This document shows, one piece after another, positions 5,198-5,199 of a DNA stretch of 5,199 nucleotides; position 1 is the first letter of the stretch, and the number at the start of each line of letters is the position of its first letter. The notes under the pieces were generated by a model. It saw only the letters and a list, made by a program, of their open reading frames with translations, was not told the origin of the DNA and made no database searches. Origin of the DNA: Pseudomonadota bacterium (GTDB lineage: Bacteria > Pseudomonadota > Alphaproteobacteria > Caulobacterales > Caulobacteraceae); NCBI GenBank assembly GCA_023432855.1, contig JAEZEZ010000059.1, positions 1 through 5,199 of the forward strand, in the 5' to 3' direction. The position numbers were made by a program, and so were the translations under genes.

Positions 5198-5199
5198 TC

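Overview
The window is high-GC DNA, roughly 67–75% in the rows I counted. It looks like an alphaproteobacterial chromosome, most likely Caulobacterales (Caulobacter, Phenylobacterium or Brevundimonas type). That placement is inferred from the style of the proteins: an OmpA domain behind a polyproline linker, a PPC plus serralysin-type RTX protease, a tiny membrane protein with a poly-Asp tail, and the end of a haem-copper oxidase operon. It is also supported by a TTGACGG promoter-like box. No species marker is present.

Layout. 1–379 is the 3' end of an OmpA-family gene (+), closed by a strong intrinsic terminator at 403–431. 534–3701 is a complete 1055-residue secreted zinc metalloprotease (+). 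Its order is an N-terminal region with a Cys-x-Cys-x-x-Cys cluster, a PPC domain, a metzincin catalytic domain, then RTX calcium-binding repeats carrying a duplicated module of about 183 residues, then a type I secretion C-terminus. 3738–3803 holds a candidate promoter, a short direct repeat and a hairpin leader. They precede a 77-residue membrane protein (3823–4056), which ends in a second intrinsic terminator (4080–4106). At the right end, 4619–5199 carries two minus-strand genes. One is a small three-helix membrane protein. Touching it upstream is the last 90 residues of what looks like a haem-copper oxidase subunit III or I+III polypeptide, cut by the window edge.

The most unusual part is 4110–4600. 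A single gene of visibly lower GC (about 60%) encodes a 124-residue orphan protein with a Cys-x2-Cys...His-x2-Cys zinc-finger-like set. It is bracketed by inverted repeats of 27 bp that match at 24 positions, and directly outside these lie 8–9 bp direct repeats. There is no transposase. It has the form of a miniature mobile element or cassette carrying a passenger gene. It appears to have landed at the T-tract of the terminator between the plus-strand small gene and the convergent minus-strand oxidase genes.

The genes do not form one pathway. OmpA protein, secreted protease and small membrane protein are separate envelope or extracellular units with their own signals; the minus-strand pair belongs to respiration. 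No type I secretion transporter for the RTX protease is present in the window.
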